DNA of 64,000 nucleotides, taken from Babylonia areolata (lineage: Eukaryota; Mollusca; Gastropoda; Neogastropoda; Buccinidae). Where the stretch lies: NCBI RefSeq assembly GCF_041734735.1, contig NC_134887.1, positions 32,797,357 through 32,861,356 of the forward strand, in the 5' to 3' direction. Below are positions 61,884 through 64,000 of this stretch, one piece after another (position 1 is the first letter of the stretch; each line of letters starts with the position of its first letter). A program made the position numbers and the translations under genes. The notes under the pieces are model-generated. The model made no database searches. It saw only the letters and a program-made list of their open reading frames with translations, and was not told the DNA's origin.

Positions 61884-64000
61884 ATACACGCGTGTGACAG
61901 CCTATTTTCACACACCCACATCCCCACACACCCCCAGGCCCCCACTTACCTCATCGTGCTCCCGTTTCGTTTTGACGCCAAACACCTTGGCCAGCGCCTC
62001 CGAGAAGGCCGGATGCAGAAAGTGCATGGTGCTGGACTCTGTGAGCCAGTCGCAGTCATCCAGACACAGATCTCCCACCAAGTGGAGATGCAGGTCTCTG
62101 CCAGGCAGCTTCAGGTCCCCGGTCTCAGAATCCTCCAGAGCTGCCCTCTGGTTGTCCGCTTGCAGCGCTAGAGGAAGAAGACTGGCCATCTTGCGAACGA
62201 GCTCCACGTCAGCCGTGTTCAGTTCCCGAGGTTTGTCCTCGCTGAAGTGTCTCAGAGCTTCCAAAATGTCTGCCACTGAGAAGCTGGGTGAGAGAGACGC
62301 AACAAAGACGTCTGTTTAAAATCAAAAGAACAATCCGCACATGTACAACATAAACTTTGATATTTGTAATAATGACATGATCTTCATTATACATGCCCTT
62401 TTTTCTGTTCTTTTTTGTATGTTACACATGTTGTCCTGTATGCCAAAAAAGGGGGGAAGAAAAAGAAAGAAAAAAAAAGAAAGAAGCAACATAGCATGGA
62501 TCTGTGTTCAGTCCGTTCCTTGCCATAGTCATTCAGATCAGATGATATAACTAAGGCCCCATGTGCAGCATGCTGTCAGTGCATGTAAAAGAACCCACAG
62601 CAACAAAAAGGTGCAGGATCTCCCCTGGTGTGTGGCTTCCTGGAAACCTAACATCAATGGTTCCCTGTGGACTGCTGGCGCTGGGACTACAACAGATGAA
62701 CATGGGTGTGGCCATGTATGGGGGACTGGGAATGCATGGCATGGGAGTAACGCCACTGAAATGATGCAGATAATGGGGCAGCAAAAAAAGAAAAAAAAAA
62801 GAAAAAAAAGGACTGTCCATGGCATATTCTGTAGAAAAATTTGCCTGGACGAATACACTTACAGACATGGAAGAAAAGGGGGAGAAAAAAGATGACACTG
62901 CACTGTGGCGATTTGATCTTCCCAGGGACAGCAACCAGCATTTCACAGAGAAATATGTCATGACAAACAATGCCATACAATACAGTGCAATGCAATGCAA
63001 TACAATAATATGTGATCAAATGAAGTGAACATGACGTTTCAATGACAATATCATCCTGTTTGTTCTGGATGAACATTTAACTCTCTCCATACGAACGTCG
63101 AAAGAGATGACGTTAACAGTGTTTCACCCCAATTACCATCATCAAAATATTGGAAGTGGAAGGCTCTTATACTGAAGAGGTGAATGTTGACAAAGAATAC
63201 CACAATACTGACGACGAAAGCTAAAGGTTGGGTCATTGAGACACCCACTGTACATCCGAGGGGTCTGTGTGGAGGTGAAGAGAGGACTGGCCGTACTGAG
63301 TGAGTTAAAAACTAAAGAGTTACAAGTCAAAGAGGGGGCACTGTGGCAGAGTAAGTTAGGCGCTGGGACTTCTGATCCAGCATTCACCAGTAAACTCATA
63401 TGCCGTTTTACTTTAAAAAAATTTTGTTACAGGTATTATCAGACAATTAGCATGCTATTTCCATGCCTGTGCATCAACTCTTATCTGCTATGAGCCCCTC
63501 CACACACCAACACACACACACACACGCACGCACACATGTATGCGCGCACACACACACACACACACACAGTGACACACACACAGTGACACACACACACACA
63601 CACACAAACACACATACACACACAGTGACACACACACACACATAAACACACGTACACACACACAGTGACACACACACACACATAAACACACATACACACA
63701 TACACACACAGTGACACACACACACACATAAACACACGTACACACACACAGTGACACACACACACACACATAAACACACATACACACGCACAGTGATACA
63801 CACACAGTGACATACACACACACACACACATACACACAGATAATCCATACCAGGTTGGCACTCCCAGGCCCCTGAAGAAAAGTGGAGACGACCTGTGGGT
63901 GTCATCCAGGGTAAAGAGATAAGGCTCCAGGTTTTCATGGGGCTGAAATGCCAGCTGATCAGCTCTCAGAAATTTTCCGTCTTTCCAGACAATGGCCTTA
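38164..64000 (-). CDS. SACS: Sacsin-like gene, 3' ten exons (5' end beyond the window)
   Basis: Minus-strand exons, in coding order: 63851-64000 (partial), 61950-62283, 61448-61582, 59908-60089, 56518-56605, 55349-55502, 47644-52535, 41082-41816, 39699-39974 and 38164-38418. All junctions are GT-AG and in phase, giving about 2,399 residues. Window-relative domain order: end of a sacsin repeat (1-161); GHKL/HSP90-like ATPase module with [11 protein letters not shown] and [15 protein letters not shown] (about 162-300); the long repeat body (to about 1,978); a DnaJ domain with HPD (about 2,016-2,090); HEPN (about 2,185-2,315); and a Pro/Gln-rich tail. Human sacsin (4,579 residues) ends in the same order, UbL-repeats-DnaJ-HEPN. 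It is a large cytosolic co-chaperone linked to Hsp70, intermediate filaments and mitochondria; that role is carried over by family. Ortholog versus one of several sacsin-like paralogs cannot be decided here. Confidence 0.88.
38491..38895 (+). mobile_element. SINE family B, full-length copy
   Basis: Head GGAGTGATGGCCTAGAGGTA with GGTTCGAATC, core CACGTAAAAGAAACCACGGC, 3' module CTCTCCCTGGGGAGAGCAGC, tail AAATACAAATACAAATA. It lies in the last sacsin-like intron and is close to the 23531 copy. Confidence 0.93.
38900..39698. other. Intron: GAT/AAT microsatellite and unassigned sequence
   Basis: (GAT/AAT)n at 38905-38972 is followed by ATTTATATAGTGCTTTTCAA, a common repeat-tail motif. A forward family-D 3' fragment lies at 39585-39656. 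39060-39580 is unassigned. Confidence 0.55.
39699..39974 (-). CDS. SACS: Sacsin-like exon: HEPN domain
   Basis: 92 codons, phase 0 at both ends: [51 protein letters not shown] and [27 protein letters not shown]...L and the YPD...P....... A...A segment are typical of HEPN domains fused to sacsin, which bind nucleotide and dimerise in human sacsin. The acceptor is a T-run then TTTTCAG; the donor is CTG/GTAAGG. A 50-bp piece of this exon recurs at 34606-34655. Confidence 0.93.
39975..41081. other. Intron: A-rich segments and (ATC)n
   Basis: 39975-40690 is A-rich, with about five diverged repeats of a segment like ATGAGCATTAATCTGTCT and GAACAAG.(A/T)TTTCTA. 40700-41070 is an (ATC/ATT)n block. 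No exon is recognised. Confidence 0.7.
41082..41816 (-). CDS. SACS: Sacsin-like exon: DnaJ domain and start of HEPN
   Basis: 245 codons, phase 0 to phase 0. The acceptor is CTGAATACAG and the donor CAG/GTACTG. It begins [20 protein letters not shown]. The J-domain-like part includes [20 protein letters not shown], required for Hsp70 stimulation in this family, is intact. Then follow [16 protein letters not shown], an acidic spacer, an Arg/Ser-rich and a Gly-rich linker ([16 protein letters not shown]), and [16 protein letters not shown], the first helix of the HEPN domain. The DnaJ-HEPN order is diagnostic of sacsin. Confidence 0.93.
41817..42518. other. Intronic sequence with (TA)n
   Basis: (TA)n at 41842-41894 directly follows the acceptor region of the DnaJ exon. 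The rest is AT-rich and unassigned; the left edge of the LINE is not sharply marked. Confidence 0.6.
42519..44692 (+). mobile_element. 5'-truncated CR1/jockey-like LINE with reverse transcriptase
   Basis: ORF2 starts inside the linker before the reverse transcriptase ([37 protein letters not shown]). It has the palm motifs in order: [70 protein letters not shown] and FADDTKIY. The usual QGS of box 4 reads QDS. The frame is broken once near 43760-43776, in a T-rich run after GVIFDE. The C-terminal part ([14 protein letters not shown] to FDFDE, stop 44347-44349) continues in another frame. No endonuclease domain is present. The 3' UTR ends GGATTAATAAAGAATAAAG. It lies in a sacsin-like intron, opposite to the gene. 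Confidence 0.92.
44693..45597. other. Unassigned intronic sequence with TA and ATT tracts
   Basis: (TA)n at 45238-45263 and (ATT/ATC)n at 45286-45412. The rest shows no exon or known element. Confidence 0.5.
45598..46015 (-). mobile_element. SINE A 3' part and SINE B copy, both antisense
   Basis: 45598-45780 (CTTCAGTCGGAGACCAAGC, GACTGACAGCTGCC, CAGTCTGGCTTCAGTC) is the reverse of the 47425-47590 part of family A. 45785-46015 is antisense family B, with the core CGGTTTATCATCTCATCC-like, GGTCTAGTGGAGGGGGAGA, and head CCTAGGCGGTCACGCTACC at the right end. Confidence 0.78.
46022..47088. repeat. 21-bp minisatellite
   Basis: About 50 imperfect copies of a unit like CATGTCAGTTGTGCTGTGTAA, with 17-bp and 20-bp variants. 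A last copy lies beyond the SINE at 47603-47635 and runs up to the donor of the giant exon (intron starts at 47643). The Cys-Asn-Met-Ser frames are artefacts. Confidence 0.95.
47094..47600 (+). mobile_element. SINE family A, longest copy, inside a 21-bp minisatellite
   Basis: Head GGGCGCCATAACCGAGTGG, box B GGTTCGAATC. The body is followed by an extra 3' part not seen in the other copies: GACTGAAGCCTGACTGAATG, CAGTCGGTTCTACCC and GCTTAGAGCCTGG, ending AGGCGCTATATAAGTGTCC. An antisense copy of this 3' part is at 45598-45780. Confidence 0.82.
47644..52535 (-). CDS. SACS: Sacsin-like giant exon (4,892 nt, 1,630 codons)
   Basis: One uninterrupted exon, phase 1 to phase 0. The acceptor is GTGTGGACCAG and the donor GAG/GTGGGT. 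It opens [17 protein letters not shown], matching the G(T/S)(L/I)FR(F/L)PLR segment that follows the ATPase module in sacsin repeats, so the Met at 52507-52509 is internal rather than a start. The remainder is the long repeat body (for example [17 protein letters not shown] and VKDIRFILP-like segments) ending [16 protein letters not shown]. Human SACS also has one very large exon of about 11 kb. No stop or frame break is seen. An acidic/basic low-complexity patch ([16 protein letters not shown]) occurs about 245 codons in. Confidence 0.92.
52536..53031. other. Intronic sequence with a possible dispersed repeat and (TA)n
   Basis: 52590-52900 has the look of a dispersed repeat: a perfect GGCCAAGA repeated at 52634 and 52692, and an open minus frame with [21 protein letters not shown] do not recognise its family. 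(TA)n at 52906-52936 is followed by TTTATATAGAGCTCAGGGCG, a widespread repeat-tail motif. Confidence 0.45.
53032..53945. repeat. 46-bp minisatellite
   Basis: About 20 copies of a unit containing GGCAATTCCCAGGGAGATGA and AATCAGAACCCTGCACTGCA, with few substitutions and no gaps. It lies in the sacsin-like intron 3' of the 55349 exon. Confidence 0.96.
53955..54514. other. TG/GCATGC-rich low-complexity and unique intronic sequence
   Basis: 53955-54215 is alternating purine-pyrimidine sequence (TGTGTGCG, GCATGCAT), prone to Z-DNA. 54216-54514 is unassigned. Confidence 0.75.
54515..54902 (+). mobile_element. SINE D 3' fragment followed by SINE A with a deleted head
   Basis: 54515-54566 is a forward family-D 3' end (ATGGATCAGTGTGCACGC, CACCTCCTTGAGACTGAAAC). 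Family A starts at 54568 with GGGCGCA. It lacks about 35 bases between box A and the TCTGAGG segment, then continues to GCAGCCCACGAAC at 54902. Confidence 0.82.
54905..55305 (+). mobile_element. SINE family B, full-length copy
   Basis: Head AGTGATGGCCCAGAGGTAAT and AGTTCAAATCC, core CATGTAAAAGAACCCAAGGC, 3' module TCTCCCTGTGGAGAGCAGC, tail AAAAAGAGTAATACAAGAAG. It follows directly on a family-A copy. Confidence 0.9.
55349..55502 (-). CDS. SACS: Sacsin-like exon: segment after the ATPase lid
   Basis: 51 codons plus one base: [51 protein letters not shown]. It corresponds to the (L)C.LDP..... PG......... F...Y...L.PF segment that follows the GHKL motif in sacsin repeats. The acceptor is a C-run then GGCAG; the donor is G/GTCAGT, phase 1. 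Confidence 0.9.
55503..56265. other. Intronic sequence with poly-G, poly-A and AC tracts
   Basis: A 13-base G run (55508-55520) is the C-tract of the acceptor for the next exon. An 80-bp motif with TGTTCAGCACTTTCC...CTCAAAGTGCTTTATA (55610-55662) resembles the widespread TATAGCGC..CTCAAAGCGCTTTACA repeat tail. Poly-A (55711-55734) and (AC)n (55804-55850) follow. 55870-56265 is unassigned. Confidence 0.6.
56266..56496. repeat. 28-bp minisatellite just inside a splice donor
   Basis: Eight or so copies of a unit containing AACAGGCTCATCTATTACCC. On the transcribed strand each unit contains ACCAGGGTAATAG, which includes a CAGG/GTAATA-like pseudo-donor. The array begins about 20 bases after the true donor at 56517. 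Confidence 0.92.
56518..56605 (-). CDS. SACS: Sacsin-like exon: ATPase module glycine-rich lid segment
   Basis: 88 nt: one base completing Lys, then [18 protein letters not shown] and [26 protein letters not shown] corresponds to the (R/K)(F/Y)GVGFNSVYHLTD motif of sacsin repeats, the G-box of GHKL ATPases. The acceptor GTTGACAG is the source or a member of the adjoining minisatellite. The donor is CAG/GTAACA, phase 0. Confidence 0.92.
56606..58345 (-). repeat. Approximately 38-bp minisatellite made of the adjoining splice acceptor
   Basis: About 45 copies. On the transcribed (minus) strand a typical unit reads GACTGTGACTTTGTTGACAG then GTACGGTGTTGGCTTAT. The real exon 56518-56605 is entered by the same string, TTTGTTGACAG then GTATGGTGTTGGCTTC. 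Each unit therefore carries about 22 intron bases, the AG, and the first 15 or so exon bases. A variant unit has GAAAG instead of GACAG. Entering at a copy gives Tyr-Gly-Val-Gly-Leu then a stop, so copies would be nonproductive acceptors. Confidence 0.93.
58346..59457. other. Intronic sequence with TA and GACA microsatellites
   Basis: Unique AT-rich sequence. 58780-59060 holds (AC)n, (TA)n, and three near-identical blocks containing TATATGGAGAGAGATATATA and TATAGACAGAAAGACAGACA. A poly-C run lies at about 59240-59252. No exon is seen. Confidence 0.7.
59458..59735 (-). mobile_element. SINE A 3' fragment followed by SINE D 3' fragment
   Basis: 59458-59571 is the reversed family-A 3' end (GGGCTGCAACTCCCATG, CCATGTAGGCAGCCATACTC). 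After a short (AAAAC)n link, 59596-59735 is a family-D 3' end (CAGTTTCAGTTTCAGTAGC, CATCTGCCAAGCAGATGCC). Confidence 0.83.
59740..59890. repeat. A-rich and (AATA)n low-complexity sequence
   Basis: ATAAATA-rich and poly-A segments just inside the donor of the 59908 exon. Confidence 0.8.
59908..60089 (-). CDS. SACS: Sacsin-like exon: ATPase module, second segment
   Basis: 60 codons plus two bases. [37 protein letters not shown] and later [27 protein letters not shown]...D..GIQ.LGEGSK matches the sacsin pattern LQGPALCVYN...F...D. The acceptor is GCATTGCAG; the donor is AA/GTGAGG, phase 2. Confidence 0.92.
60093..61440. repeat. (CCATT/CTATT)n pentanucleotide array filling an intron, split by SINE C
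   Basis: CCATT, CTATT and CCATA units occupy 60093-60225 and 61053-61440. The intron (60090-61447) thus consists of this array plus one SINE. On the transcribed strand the units read AATGG, the same register as GGAAT satellite repeats of vertebrates. Confidence 0.92.
60226..61052 (-). mobile_element. SINE family C, second near-complete copy
   Basis: Antisense copy of the 12539-13403 element. The right end CCACGGCGGCTG is the reversed head, with box B reversed as GGGATTCGAACCC. The left end TGCTGCCCCATCATCTGC is the 3' end, preceded by a T/A-rich tail. The flanks are both CCATTCCATTTTATT-like, consistent with a target duplication but confounded by the surrounding (CCATT)n. Confidence 0.9.
61448..61582 (-). 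CDS. SACS: Sacsin-like exon: GHKL ATPase N-box
   Basis: 45 codons, phase 0 at both ends: [20 protein letters not shown] then [20 protein letters not shown] and AGASE. FGQ.E.LTTRI and [11 protein letters not shown] are the signature start of the sacsin HSP90-like module; the Glu and Asn of E..QNA are the expected catalytic and Mg-binding positions of the Bergerat fold. The acceptor is GTGTTTCAG; the donor GAG/GTGGCT is weak and abuts a (CCATT)n array. Confidence 0.9.
61660..61895. repeat. TG-rich microsatellite in sacsin-like intron
   Basis: Long (TG)n with GCATGCATGC interruptions occupies most of the short intron between 61582 and 61950. Cys-Val frames are artefacts. Confidence 0.95.
61950..62283 (-). 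CDS. SACS: Sacsin-like exon (end of a sacsin repeat)
   Basis: 334 nt, phase 2 to phase 0. The acceptor is CTCTCACCCAG and the donor GTAAGT. It encodes [20 protein letters not shown] and later [18 protein letters not shown] and [20 protein letters not shown]. The pattern (V.DLC..DC.W..., H..I...LA..FGVKT.R) is the standard end of a sacsin internal repeat, just before the next ATPase-like segment. Confidence 0.88.
62535..62968 (+). mobile_element. SINE family B copy split by a family C 3' fragment
   Basis: Family-B sequence (CATGTAAAAGAACCCACAGC) stops at about 62610. It resumes at about 62809 with GACTGTCCATGGC and a 3' module (CACAGAGAAATATGTC), leaving 62611-62808 as an inserted family-C tail. 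Short AAAAAGG sequences at both edges are the likely target duplication. Confidence 0.8.
62611..62808 (+). mobile_element. SINE family C, 5'-truncated copy inserted in SINE B
   Basis: Starts GTGCAGGATCTCCCCTGG and ends with GATGCAGATAATGGGGCAGC and a poly-A tail, the last quarter of the 865-bp family C. The 5' truncation and poly-A tail fit LINE-machinery insertion. Confidence 0.85.
63077..63308. mobile_element. Candidate short TTAA-flanked MITE
   Basis: TTAA at 63077-63080 and 63305-63308 encloses 224 bp. The inner ends CTCTCTCCATACG and, reverse complemented, CTCACTCAGTACG match at about 10 of 13 positions, an imperfect terminal inverted repeat. No coding sequence. Lies in a sacsin-like intron. 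Confidence 0.5.
63505..63838. repeat. Compound (AC)n / CAGTGACAC array next to a splice donor
   Basis: (AC)n blocks are punctuated by CAGTGACAC and ATAAACAC. The array starts about 12 bases inside the donor at 63850. It resembles the MGST3-intron array at 9830-10275. Confidence 0.93.
63851..64000 (-). CDS. SACS: Sacsin-like exon (partial, runs off the window)
   Basis: The frame is fixed by the downstream phases: [20 protein letters not shown], then a segment with [10 protein letters not shown], then [12 protein letters not shown]. It resembles the end of a sacsin repeat, where a W.W.G..F pattern precedes the LG(V/I) segment. The donor is TG then GTATGG at 63850, phase 2. The exon's 5' end lies outside. 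Confidence 0.82.

Noticed and set aside
1-64000. Search for LTR elements, envelope or capsid genes
   Set aside because: No paired long terminal repeats and no gag, protease, integrase or envelope motifs were noticed by eye.

Overview
This window is eukaryotic nuclear DNA: coding exons are separated by GT-AG introns, and the sequence is AT-rich and crowded with microsatellites, minisatellites and tRNA-derived SINEs. The repeat flavour (many tRNA-headed SINEs sharing a core, CR1-like LINE tails, TTAA-flanked elements) and the two protein families point to a lophotrochozoan, most likely a gastropod mollusc. That assignment is inference; nothing in the window proves the species.

Two protein-coding genes can be reconstructed, both on the minus strand. 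(1) An MGST3-like gene (microsomal glutathione S-transferase 3, MAPEG family) lies at about 5.96-12.05 kb. Its five exons have matching splice phases and give a complete 143-residue protein; a noncoding first exon may sit near 16.72 kb. (2) The 3' part of a sacsin-like gene runs from 38.16 kb off the right edge. Ten exons join in phase into about 2,400 residues: the end of one sacsin repeat, a complete GHKL (HSP90-like) ATPase module, a 4.9-kb uninterrupted exon, a DnaJ domain with HPD, a HEPN domain and a proline-rich C-terminus. The N-terminal part is outside the window.

Layout: 1-5.9 kb is non-genic 3' flank with SINE copies. 5.96-12.05 kb is MGST3. 12-17 kb is its upstream flank, with a complete 865-bp SINE-like element bounded by a 17-bp target duplication. 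17-38 kb has no recognisable gene and holds an AT-rich block, a 52-bp-arm inverted repeat, a 500-bp polypurine tract, a 25-bp minisatellite, a 3-kb 70-bp satellite, a LINE 3' end, and a TTAA-flanked piggyBac-like element inserted in a SINE. 38.2-64 kb is the sacsin-like gene, whose introns hold a 5'-truncated CR1-like LINE, more SINEs and several minisatellites. Four of these arrays sit directly against splice sites.

The most unusual structure is at 56.6-58.35 kb. A roughly 38-bp unit made of the last 22 or so intron bases, the AG, and the first 15 or so bases of the following sacsin exon is repeated about 45 times, so the intron ends in an array of copies of its own splice acceptor. A 50-bp fragment of the sacsin HEPN exon also lies about 5 kb downstream of that exon. 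All protein-family assignments come from reading motifs by eye, not from database searches.
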